NCBI GenBank assembly: GCA_014799645.1 | Contig: JAAVHQ010000025.1 | Span: 38,364-68,045 of the forward strand | DNA from: Clostridiales bacterium | GTDB lineage: Bacteria > Bacillota > Clostridia > Christensenellales > UBA3700 | Length of the DNA: 29,682 bases | Direction of reading: 5' to 3' | Part shown: piece by piece, positions 5,075 to 13,815 of the stretch | Layout of the letters: each line of letters starts with the position of its first letter | Numbering within the stretch: position 1 is the stretch's first letter | Position numbers and translations under genes: made by a program | Notes under the pieces: model-generated | Told to the model about the DNA's origin: nothing | Database searches by the model: none | What the model saw: the letters and a program-made list of their open reading frames with translations, nothing else

Positions 5075-6285
5075 GCGTTCCTAACGTCAACTGCAAGATA
5101 CTCTACGTCGAAAACGAAGATACTCTTGCAAAATATCCGTCCCGCGCCGAAAAGTACGGTCCGAAGCGGAAGTTCTATTCCTGTAATCAAGCGCAAGATT
5201 ACGTTACCTATGTTGATACAGGCACAAAGCAAGATTACATATCATATTCGGGCGATCAAGAGAAAAGCACGGGCATTTTCGGTAAAAATGGCTTAATGGA
5301 TTATCGGGAACGAGCGAACCTACGGGCAAAGCTACGAACAACGAAAAGCATTATTTGGGATTGTCTTTTGACCTTTCAGCCCGAATTCGGACAGACGTAT
5401 TGCAACGACTATGAGCAAGCCTACGAAATGATGAAGCGTGAAATGCCGCGCTTTCTCAAAGACGCCGGCTTTAACCCCGACAACGTTATATGGTTTGCGG
5501 GATTACACACGAACAAGCAGCATCGCCATATCCATATCAGCTTTTTTGAAGATAAACCTACACGCATACGGGAACGCTCGAAAGAGTTGCAATATTCTCT
5601 CGGTAAAATCAACCGCGCTTGCATTGACCGATTTAAGGTTCACGTCGAACAAAACCTTACGGATATATCCGCCGAACTGCGTATTGCCCGTAAAGACGTT
5701 ACGACGCTTACAAGGAACGTGCTTTTCTCAAATGACAGCCTAATCCGCTACAACAGCGAATTCCAAACGCTCATAATGCGCCTTGCGGAAGCCCTACCGA
5801 GCGAAGGGCGGCTCTCATACGACAGCGAGAATATGCGCCCGTTAAAACCCCTTATAAGGCAAATTACGGACGTTGCTATCAAGTCGAATAAGAAATGGCA
5901 CAAATCCTTTTTGACGTTCTGCGGCGAAGTTAAAAAGCACGACGATGAAACAAGAGAAATGCTCATTCGTAATAAGGTCCCCGAAAAATATTGGGATAAA
6001 TACCTTAAATCCGAAACTTACCTTGACGACCTATACAGACGAATGGGCAATCAGGTTCTCAACTATGTTCGTGTATTCAAAAAGAAAGAGCGCCCCGCCA
6101 AAAGCCGACTTGCCCGCAAGCGAATCCGCAACAAAACGGCGTTAGACGTACTCGCCCGTAGCGCAGAACTGCAAGCGGCTATGGAAACGGAATCTATGTA
6201 CTTTTTTCAAGAATACCTGCGGAAGCTCGAAGAAGCCCGCGAAGAAAACGCACAAGGAGTTATGGAACTCGATGAAATGGAATAA
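5071..6285 (+). CDS. MobL/MobP-type conjugative relaxase
   Basis: A 404-residue protein with the histidine triad of relaxases at 146-155 (H146, then HRHIH with H151, H153 and H155), followed by ISFFE. The order and spacing match the MobL group found with Gram-positive ICEs and plasmids: an N-terminal catalytic domain and a helical, basic C-terminal half rich in K and R. The enzyme would nick one strand at oriT, stay linked to the 5' end and be carried into the recipient. The start is a TTG at 5071 that overlaps the preceding stop (TTGA), implying coupled translation. No helicase or primase domain is fused. The catalytic tyrosine was not identified with certainty. Confidence 0.85.
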   Translation: MSVPNVNCKILYVENEDTLAKYPSRAEKYGPKRKFYSCNQAQDYVTYVDTGTKQDYISYSGDQEKSTGIFGKNGLMDYRERANLRAKLRTTKSIIWDCLLTFQPEFGQTYCNDYEQAYEMMKREMPRFLKDAGFNPDNVIWFAGLHTNKQHRHIHISFFEDKPTRIRERSKELQYSLGKINRACIDRFKVHVEQNLTDISAELRIARKDVTTLTRNVLFSNDSLIRYNSEFQTLIMRLAEALPSEGRLSYDSENMRPLKPLIRQITDVAIKSNKKWHKSFLTFCGEVKKHDDETREMLIRNKVPEKYWDKYLKSETYLDDLYRRMGNQVLNYVRVFKKKERPAKSRLARKRIRNKTALDVLARSAELQAAMETESMYFFQEYLRKLEEAREENAQGVMELDEME

Positions 6286-8494
6286 ACGACTAAAACAATT
6301 TTTGATTGCGCTTGCAATCGTAGTCGGAATATCTCTCATAGCGGGATTTGTTTTTAACTGCATATTTAGCAATAATTTTAAGTTCCGCTTGGACTTCGGA
6401 CTACTCTTGAACGGCAAAACGTACCTTTACGCTTTCTTGCTTTCCGTGATTGCGCTTACGGTGGTTCTTGCATATTACTACAAGCACTATTGGCTCAAAA
6501 ACAGCAAGAAAATTATTCAGGGCGACGAGCGCGACAACGACGTTGCGGCGAACTTGGAACAAGCTCGCTTTCAGACTGACGAAGAAATCGGGAAGAACTA
6601 CACCCACGTTGAGTACACCGAACTCGCCCAAAAAGAAATCGTCGGCATACCCATTAAAGCCGTCGAACATAAGGGCAAATACACCGTGCATTTTGCGAAG
6701 AACGCGCACACCATGATTATCGGAACTACGGGCAGCGGTAAAACGACCACCTTTATAAATCCCGTCGTACAGATACTTTCGCAGAGTGCAGCGAAGCCGT
6801 CTATGCTTATATCCGATCCAAAGGGCGAGCTCTACGCTTTACACGCAAAATCCCTTACGGATAAAGGCTACACGGTAAAAGTGCTTGACCTGCGCAACCC
6901 CTATAACTCGGTTCGGTGGAATCCGCTTGAACGCCCGTTTGTGTTCTATCAGCGTATGCTGCACCTTGAAGACGAAGTAACTGCGGACGAAGAAAACGGC
7001 GGCTACATATTCGACGGCGAATTCTACAACAAGCCCGAAGACTTGCAATCGGCATTACAGGTAAAGAAACAATGGTTGTTCGACCAAGTGTACGAAGACC
7101 TGCACGATATGATTACCGTACTTTGTCCGATCACGAACAAGAACGAGCCGATATGGGAAAGCGGCGCAAAGAACTTTATACTTGCGATTGCCATTGCCAT
7201 GCTCGAAGACAGCGCAAATCCCGAACTCGGTATGACGAAAGAAAAATACAACTTCTACAACCTTATGAAAATCGCCACGAACACCGAAGACGATTGCGCC
7301 GAACTTATGAAATACTTTCAAGGACGCGGACCGCTCTCGAAAGCGTTAGCCTTATCAAAGCAAGTTTTGGATAGTGCGGACAAGACAAGAGGTTCGTACC
7401 TATCGACTATGTTCGATAAGCTCAATATCTTCTCGGACTTGTCGTTGTGTTCTCTTACTTCGTCGAATGAGATTACGTTCTCGGATATGGCGGAACAGCC
7501 GATTGCGTTATTCCTGCAAATCCCCGACGAAAAGGAAACGCGACATACTTTGGCGGCTATGGTTCTCTTGCAAGCCTATAAAGAACTCGTCGCAAAGGCT
7601 AATACCTACCCCGACTTATCCTTGCCGCGTGCCGTATATTTTCTTATGGACGAATTCGGTAACTTGCCGCCCATTCACAAAATGGAACAAATGGTAACTG
7701 TCGGACGAAGCCGTAACTTATGGCTTTGCCTTGTCATTCAATCCTACGCCCAGCTTGCGAAAGTGTACGACGATAAAGTTGCGGACATTATCAAATCCAA
7801 CTGCAATATACAAGCATTTATCGGTACAAGCGACTACAAGACGGTTGAAGAATTCTCAAAGCGTTGCGGTAACTTTTCCGTGATTACCCGCAATGTCGGG
7901 TATAACACCGTCAAGGCAGACGATATAAACAGCAACGCATCTATCAAGGAACGCCCGCTAATATATCCGTCCGAATTGTCGCAGCTCAACAGCCCCAACG
8001 ATATGGGAAATACCATTGTTACGGTTTTCGGTTATCAGCCTATCCGCTCGAAATTCACACCGTCGTTTGCGGTCAAAGCGTTTACGCTTGAAAAGACGGA
8101 ACAACGGCTCGGCGTCGGCAGATACTTTGACGAAGAAAGAATTTTCTATGATATGAAAAAGCGGAATTCCATTGTGATACCGCCCCGTCGTCCTATCGGT
8201 GGAAGACGGAACAGCGAAGCTGCCATTCAACAGCAGATCACAACCGCTATTGACACAATCAAGAGCGAAGCGGACAGATTGATTACCGCCGAAATCTTGG
8301 AAGAAGGCAAGCAAATCGAACTTATGCAGCTCATTGACAGGCATTGCTTTAAGCAAGCTCAAAGCATTGTCGAAGAAGCGGCAAGACACGCCGCCGCCCA
8401 AAACTTCGACCACCTTATTGCCGATTTAGATACGCTCTGCAAGCGGCTCTATCAGATGTCAAGGTTGTCGGGCGAAGCTCAACAAAACAAATAA
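6272..8494 (+). CDS. VirD4/TraG-type type IV coupling protein
   Basis: A 740-residue ATPase. Two N-terminal transmembrane helices (about 9-31 and 52-70) precede a motor domain with Walker A GTTGSGKT (151-158) and Walker B VYFLMDEFG (455-463), and a conserved DPKGELY segment near residue 180. Such proteins bind the relaxase-DNA complex and drive it to the mating channel. The gene overlaps the relaxase gene by 14 bases. The region after residue 640 is helical and variable, and in this family often mediates substrate recognition. The length is normal for TraG/VirD4 proteins of Tn1549-like ICEs. It is complete, with both ATP-binding motifs intact. Confidence 0.95.
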   Translation: MKWNKRLKQFLIALAIVVGISLIAGFVFNCIFSNNFKFRLDFGLLLNGKTYLYAFLLSVIALTVVLAYYYKHYWLKNSKKIIQGDERDNDVAANLEQARFQTDEEIGKNYTHVEYTELAQKEIVGIPIKAVEHKGKYTVHFAKNAHTMIIGTTGSGKTTTFINPVVQILSQSAAKPSMLISDPKGELYALHAKSLTDKGYTVKVLDLRNPYNSVRWNPLERPFVFYQRMLHLEDEVTADEENGGYIFDGEFYNKPEDLQSALQVKKQWLFDQVYEDLHDMITVLCPITNKNEPIWESGAKNFILAIAIAMLEDSANPELGMTKEKYNFYNLMKIATNTEDDCAELMKYFQGRGPLSKALALSKQVLDSADKTRGSYLSTMFDKLNIFSDLSLCSLTSSNEITFSDMAEQPIALFLQIPDEKETRHTLAAMVLLQAYKELVAKANTYPDLSLPRAVYFLMDEFGNLPPIHKMEQMVTVGRSRNLWLCLVIQSYAQLAKVYDDKVADIIKSNCNIQAFIGTSDYKTVEEFSKRCGNFSVITRNVGYNTVKADDINSNASIKERPLIYPSELSQLNSPNDMGNTIVTVFGYQPIRSKFTPSFAVKAFTLEKTEQRLGVGRYFDEERIFYDMKKRNSIVIPPRRPIGGRRNSEAAIQQQITTAIDTIKSEADRLITAEILEEGKQIELMQLIDRHCFKQAQSIVEEAARHAAAQNFDHLIADLDTLCKRLYQMSRLSGEAQQNK

Positions 8495-8510
8495 ATTAGG
8501 AGGTATTTAG

Positions 8511-11500
8511 TTGAAATCAAGAACTAAAATCAATGTGATTATAGGCTCGGTATTACTGTTCTTTGCCGTGTTGCTATGCGTAACCGTCGGCTTTACGAGC
8601 AAAACAACAGCATCGGCGGCAACAAACGGCATATCCGTACAGACCTTTACCGGCACAGAAGAAACAAAGCACAATTACTATGGTTATCAAAGCGATTGGG
8701 GCGAGAGTTTATATTTCAATACAGGCATTAAGTTTTACGGCGAAGATGCCGATGCTTGGGGAACGAATAGTGATACGAACAGTATCAAATTGGACGTAAA
8801 CAAATTCTATATCGACTTTGAATATCCGGCACCGTTATATACCCCCGACGATTGCTATGCGTACATAGATCAAGAATATCATTTCTATATCTTAAACGGC
8901 GCAGGTCAATCTGTATTCTCGGCGAGTATGTACGGCAGCTTTGAAATGGACTCAAATTGGACTCATATCGACTACACGAAGCAGGTATATGTCAATGACG
9001 AGTTGGAAAACGAATACTGCTACGACTATGTAGAGTTGCTACATTTTTCGCCGCTTGATTTCGGACGACAGCTTGTAAACATACCCGACGGACAATACAC
9101 GATAAAGATTACGCGACAATACCTGTGGACGTACAATTATGTTGACGATTTCTTTGTCTATGAGTACGACTACCACGAGGCTACTTCAAGTATTACAGGC
9201 TCACTTGTAATTAGCAATTCCGCACCCACACTTTCAATATCCGATACAAGCGGGAACAAGGTTACAAGCGGAATCAGCACAAATCAGCGTGTTACGTTTA
9301 CGGCAGCCGGCGAATTCTTTTCCAGATTGTATTACAAAACGCCAACAAGCACTTCGTATGTTTCGACTACGAATAAGACCTACCAAATAGGCACGACTAA
9401 CGGTTGGTATTACGTTTATGCAGAAGATATATTCGGCAAGCAGAGCGAAACAATGTCCGTATTTTATGACGGCACTTCGCCCGTAGGTACTCTCTACGCA
9501 AACGGAACGACGGTTGCAAACGGAAGCTATATCAATTCCACGTTCTACTTTATCGCAAACGATACGGGCAGCGGAATAGACAGCGTATATTACAAATCGC
9601 CCATTAGCGGAATCTATGCCCCGTATTCGTCCGGCTCTATAATCCCCGTGAACGCAGGCGACGGTTGGTATTACTTCTATGCTACCGATAAAGTGGGCAA
9701 CCGTTCGGAAACCATATCAGTATTCCTTGAAACACAGCCGCCTGTTGTAGAGATTTACAAGAACGGAACGAAGACATACAGTAAAGCATTTTCGACATCG
9801 GCAAGTTTCGATACGGACCTTTACTTAAACGTAAATGATACGCTCAAAGTTGTATGTAATACGTCTTCGGGCAGGGTTACTTCGGACCATTCGCTTAACA
9901 GCAATATGACGATAACCAATTCGCAAAATGCGGGCAATCATGTAATTACCGTTACGAGTGCAACAGGTATTACGGGCGGCTTTACTTATCACGTTGTAAA
10001 GCAGAAGCCGACTATTTCAATCGACGGCGTTTCCTATCCGAGCGGTACAACGTTGTACTTCAATACGGACAAGACAGTAAACTTCGCCGACGATACAACA
10101 ATCGTAAACAGCGCAGATACAGGCGCAACCATACGCACGGGAAGCAATAGCGAATTTATTTCCTATGCAAGCGGCAGGAGTAAAAAGCTCTCTACGGCAA
10201 CCAACACGCAAACCGTCTATAATCTCACGCTTAACGACAGGGCGGGCAACGAAAGCAACTTTACCGTCGTTATAGACAAACTTGCACCGCAGGGCTATTG
10301 GCAAGCTAACGGCAAGGAACTTGTGAACGGCGGTTATACACAACAGCCGCTCACATTCAAGTTTACCGAAGCGGGCGTAACGGGAACGTACTCGTTTAAC
10401 GGCGGCGAATACAAGTCGTTTACGAGCGGGCAAACCTTTACCGCAGACGGTACATACACCGTAATTCTGACCGACCTTGCAAACAACCGCAGCACATACA
10501 CCGCGCATATAGATACGGTTGCGCCTACGGGACAACTATATGCGAACTATGCCCCTGTGCATAGCGACAGCATTACAAACGGTAGAGTGTATTTCACTTG
10601 GGACGGCGCAGACAATACAGCAACCGTGAACGGACAAGCCTATGAGAAAAATACGGTGTTGACCGAGAACGGAATATATACGTTTGTCTTGACCGACTTG
10701 GCGAAAAATAGCACGACCTACGTTATAGAGATTGACACCGTTGCCCCCACCTACAACGCAGACAAACTGATCGGCTCGAAGTTATTTATTTCAAAATGGC
10801 ATAGCGTAACGTTTGACCGCAAGGATTATTCGTTTGCATCATACACGGAAGCACTTACTTTTGCTTGCGCCAAAGAGTTCGACAAATCCGTTACGGTACT
10901 CACGCTAAACAATGTTGAGGACTTCAACCAACACCACCTAATCGCAGGTAACAGCGAAGTACGCACGGGCGAATATTGGCTCTATAAATCCCCCGCAAAC
11001 GCCGAAAGCTATCTGTACTATTTTGACCGTGATTTGTTGGACGAGGTTATTTCCTTTTACGCAAAAGAGTACGTTTCGGGCGTCAATCATTTCATTTGGA
11101 ACGGCGACAATCTTTACGGCGATACCGCCGCAAGTATGACGGACAATTTGCTTTTGATAAACGGAACGGAAGCCCCCGCGCTCAATGGCGTTGTGTTCGA
11201 TAAAGTGGACGGCTCGGAATTATATGCCGAACTTGTAGGCGGGAACGGAACGAGGATCAAACTCAACTACGGCGTTGCCTTTGACAAGCAACTTTCCGAA
11301 TGCGGTCTTTACAAGCTCACGGAAGTTGACGAAGCACACAACGAAACCGTATTCTTCGGTATTCTCGATACATTTGCACCTGCGCTTAAAGTAACGGCAA
11401 CCATATACGGCAACGATTCCGCAAATGAGTTGAGCATTACGAAAGATAGCCTTACGAGCATAGCGGCGTACTATTACGGAAGTTTTGAAGTGGGCGCAAT

Positions 11501-13367
11501 CGAAGACGCCGACAAGTGGGCTGTTCTATCCATTACAAATGCGAACGCTACGACCTATTACACGCTCGGCGACAAATTGCCTTGCCTGACCGTCGGCGGC
11601 GAATACCTGTTGACTGTCTATGACCGACTTGGAAACGGCTTTTCGTTTACGGTTTATATCGTCGGCAACCCCGCAACTATCACGATACAAAACAATGCCG
11701 ATGACACCGCGTTTGAATTGGCAATTACTCTTGAACAAAACTTCGATACCCTTGTTTTCCTTGAAGTTCGTAGGAATGACGAAGCCCTTACCAACGTTTC
11801 GACCAACGTTCTCAATTATACGTTTGACCGTGCGGGCTATTACACGATAACCCTACGCGATAACTTCGGACGCATGATTACAAAAGAATATGTGTTCAAT
11901 AAGGCGTTGCCTACGGGAACTTTGTCGGGCGTTGTGAACGGCGGTAAAACCAAAACGGACGTTGTGTTCTCTTTCGATAATACGAAGTTTTATGCTGCGG
12001 TTATCAAAGACGGACAGGATTACGCCACGAACTACAACGGCGAGATTTACTTTTTCGCTACCGACAAAAGCAGCGGATTTTATATGGTACGTCTTATTCG
12101 CCTGACCGATACGGAAAACTACACGGACTATACTTTCCTTATCAATACGCTTGCACCCGAATTCGATTTAACAGTTTCGGACGGAACTATTACGAATAAG
12201 AACATTATCGTATCTTGGACGGCAAGTGATATTGTCGGCGTTACTTATACTCTAAACGGCGGCGAAATTATCGAATTGAAAAGCGGCTCTGTTCTTTCCG
12301 ATGAGGGCGAATATACGGTTGTCGCCGTCAACGATTTGGGAACGCAAAGCGTGAAAACATTTACGATTGACAAGACGATTGACTACCGCATTGAAGTAGG
12401 CGCCGAACCCGCAATGAACGTCGAAGTAACCAACGAAAGCATTGCCGTATTCAACGACGAACCCCTTTCCGTTTCGGTTATGAAAAACGGCGAACCTTAT
12501 GGCTATATGTTCGGCGACATTCTTTCGGAAGAAGGCTTTTATACTTTCCGCATTGCCGACGACTACGGCAACACGGCAACCTTTTCCGTAACCATTGACA
12601 AGAGTGTTTCTTACTCGGCAAACATCGGTAACGGACTTATCGCAAGCGAAAACGTACAAATCACAAACGGCGAAAAATTGACCGTAACCGTAACCAAAGA
12701 CAATCAAGTTATCGACTACATTTTCGGGCAACCGCTTGACGAAGAAGGCTCTTACAAGGTCTTAATGCAGGACGCTTACGGCAACGAAAAATCGCTTGAA
12801 TTCCGCATTGTAAAAGGCGTAAAAAGAACGCTCGATTACACGCTCGGCGAGAGCGTTTCCGTGCTTACCCTTGACCGCAACGGCGAAGCTCTTTCGCCCG
12901 ACGGAAATAGGCTGTATTTTACCGAAAGCGGCTTATACACCGTTACGGCGGAAGTTGACGGCAAGGCTTATTCTTTCGTTCTCGAACTCGATTCCACAGC
13001 CCCGACGCTTGACCTTATCGGCGTGAGCAACGGCGGCGTTTCGGGCAAATTCGTAATGCTCGACAACCTTTCCGAACAGGCATCAGTTGAGGTCTTTAAG
13101 GACGGCGAGCTTATCAAATATGAACTCGGAAGCGAGCTTAAAGAATACGGCGAATACCGCGTCGTTGTAACCGACGTGGCGGGCAATCAGACCGAATACA
13201 CCTTTACGCTCAAACACATTTTGAACGGCGGCGCAGTCGCGCTTATCGTGATTGGTATTATCGTACTTGTCGGCGGCGTTGCCGCAGTTCTCATTATGAG
13301 AAAGAAAGGAATTTTCGGAAAGATTAAAGCGTTGAAAACTGATTCTAAAAAGCCGAAAAAGGACTAA
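8511..13367 (+). CDS. Giant surface protein with repeated Ig-like units
   Basis: A 1618-residue protein starting with TTG after a strong AGGAGG site (seven-base spacing). It has an N-terminal signal sequence (hydrophobic 9-28, likely cleavage after ASA near 38), a unique region to about 230, then roughly fourteen beta-sandwich units, each closing with a pattern like 'GxYTVxxxDxxGNxxxxxFxID'. One transmembrane helix (1574-1596) and a lysine-rich cytoplasmic end (KTDSKKPKKD) finish it; there is no LPxTG motif. The architecture indicates a long stalk anchored in the membrane and crossing the wall. Its place between the coupling protein and the channel genes suggests a role in donor-recipient contact or in spanning the envelope, not a passenger function. 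Bacterial Ig-like or adhesin families are the closest description. Confidence 0.8.
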   Translation: MKSRTKINVIIGSVLLFFAVLLCVTVGFTSKTTASAATNGISVQTFTGTEETKHNYYGYQSDWGESLYFNTGIKFYGEDADAWGTNSDTNSIKLDVNKFYIDFEYPAPLYTPDDCYAYIDQEYHFYILNGAGQSVFSASMYGSFEMDSNWTHIDYTKQVYVNDELENEYCYDYVELLHFSPLDFGRQLVNIPDGQYTIKITRQYLWTYNYVDDFFVYEYDYHEATSSITGSLVISNSAPTLSISDTSGNKVTSGISTNQRVTFTAAGEFFSRLYYKTPTSTSYVSTTNKTYQIGTTNGWYYVYAEDIFGKQSETMSVFYDGTSPVGTLYANGTTVANGSYINSTFYFIANDTGSGIDSVYYKSPISGIYAPYSSGSIIPVNAGDGWYYFYATDKVGNRSETISVFLETQPPVVEIYKNGTKTYSKAFSTSASFDTDLYLNVNDTLKVVCNTSSGRVTSDHSLNSNMTITNSQNAGNHVITVTSATGITGGFTYHVVKQKPTISIDGVSYPSGTTLYFNTDKTVNFADDTTIVNSADTGATIRTGSNSEFISYASGRSKKLSTATNTQTVYNLTLNDRAGNESNFTVVIDKLAPQGYWQANGKELVNGGYTQQPLTFKFTEAGVTGTYSFNGGEYKSFTSGQTFTADGTYTVILTDLANNRSTYTAHIDTVAPTGQLYANYAPVHSDSITNGRVYFTWDGADNTATVNGQAYEKNTVLTENGIYTFVLTDLAKNSTTYVIEIDTVAPTYNADKLIGSKLFISKWHSVTFDRKDYSFASYTEALTFACAKEFDKSVTVLTLNNVEDFNQHHLIAGNSEVRTGEYWLYKSPANAESYLYYFDRDLLDEVISFYAKEYVSGVNHFIWNGDNLYGDTAASMTDNLLLINGTEAPALNGVVFDKVDGSELYAELVGGNGTRIKLNYGVAFDKQLSECGLYKLTEVDEAHNETVFFGILDTFAPALKVTATIYGNDSANELSITKDSLTSIAAYYYGSFEVGAIEDADKWAVLSITNANATTYYTLGDKLPCLTVGGEYLLTVYDRLGNGFSFTVYIVGNPATITIQNNADDTAFELAITLEQNFDTLVFLEVRRNDEALTNVSTNVLNYTFDRAGYYTITLRDNFGRMITKEYVFNKALPTGTLSGVVNGGKTKTDVVFSFDNTKFYAAVIKDGQDYATNYNGEIYFFATDKSSGFYMVRLIRLTDTENYTDYTFLINTLAPEFDLTVSDGTITNKNIIVSWTASDIVGVTYTLNGGEIIELKSGSVLSDEGEYTVVAVNDLGTQSVKTFTIDKTIDYRIEVGAEPAMNVEVTNESIAVFNDEPLSVSVMKNGEPYGYMFGDILSEEGFYTFRIADDYGNTATFSVTIDKSVSYSANIGNGLIASENVQITNGEKLTVTVTKDNQVIDYIFGQPLDEEGSYKVLMQDAYGNEKSLEFRIVKGVKRTLDYTLGESVSVLTLDRNGEALSPDGNRLYFTESGLYTVTAEVDGKAYSFVLELDSTAPTLDLIGVSNGGVSGKFVMLDNLSEQASVEVFKDGELIKYELGSELKEYGEYRVVVTDVAGNQTEYTFTLKHILNGGAVALIVIGIIVLVGGVAAVLIMRKKGIFGKIKALKTDSKKPKKD

Positions 13368-13384
13368 ATTTTTGAACAGGATAA

Positions 13385-13446
13385 GGGCGAGATTCACTTT
13401 GTGGATTTCGCCCACAATCTTGGCACAAACGGGATACCCGTTTTGC
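13385..13446 (+). promoter_or_regulatory. Two hairpins between the surface-protein and VirB2-like genes
   Basis: GGGCGAGATTCAC (13385-13397) pairs with GTGGATTTCGCCC (13401-13413) over 13 positions with two wobbles and a three-base loop. A second hairpin, CAAACGGG with CCCGTTTTG, lies at 13426-13445. There is no long T run, so these look more like attenuation, processing or mRNA-stability elements than a full stop. They occupy the only sizeable intergenic space in the transfer operon (13368-13501). Confidence 0.6.
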
Positions 13447-13501
13447 CTTGCGACGAGCGCATTTTGCGTTCTAAAAATCATAAAAAATCGGAGGTAGAAA
13501 A

Positions 13502-13807
13502 TTGAATATTTTTAATACTATGCTTGCCGCGAATGGCGTGGATTTTGCCCCCATCATTGCGCCGATACTCGAAGTTATCAATGCGCTGCTGTGGCCGTGC
13601 ATTGCTATCGTGGGCGCAGTCGGAACTATCTATTGCGTATTCTTGGGAATTAAGATTTCCAAAGCCGACGAACAGAATAGCCGTGAAAAAGCGAAGAAAG
13701 ACTTAATCGGCGCCATTATCGGATTTCTCATTATCTTCATTCTCATAGTCGCCTTGAAGATTGCTATGCCCATTTTGGAAGAATGGGTACGCTCTCAAAT
13801 AGTGTGA
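13502..13807 (+). CDS. VirB2/TrbC-like small membrane protein of the mating channel
   Basis: A 101-residue protein with two transmembrane helices (about 25-50 and 69-90) joined by a short, highly charged cytoplasmic loop (KISKADEQNSREKAKKD). This is the size and topology of VirB2/TrbC pilin-like subunits, and it lies directly before the VirB6-like and VirB4 genes, as expected. It starts with TTG eight bases after GGAGG. No clear signal-peptidase site is seen, so it may work as a membrane ring or scaffold rather than as a true pilus in this Gram-positive system. Primary sequence is too short for a firm family call. Confidence 0.65.
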   Translation: MNIFNTMLAANGVDFAPIIAPILEVINALLWPCIAIVGAVGTIYCVFLGIKISKADEQNSREKAKKDLIGAIIGFLIIFILIVALKIAMPILEEWVRSQIV

Positions 13808-13815
13808 GGTAACTA

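Noticed and set aside
12252..12731. Minus-strand frame of 159 codons inside the surface-protein gene (also 10017-10535)
   Set aside because: Antisense shadows of a long repetitive coding region; no ribosome binding site or domain.
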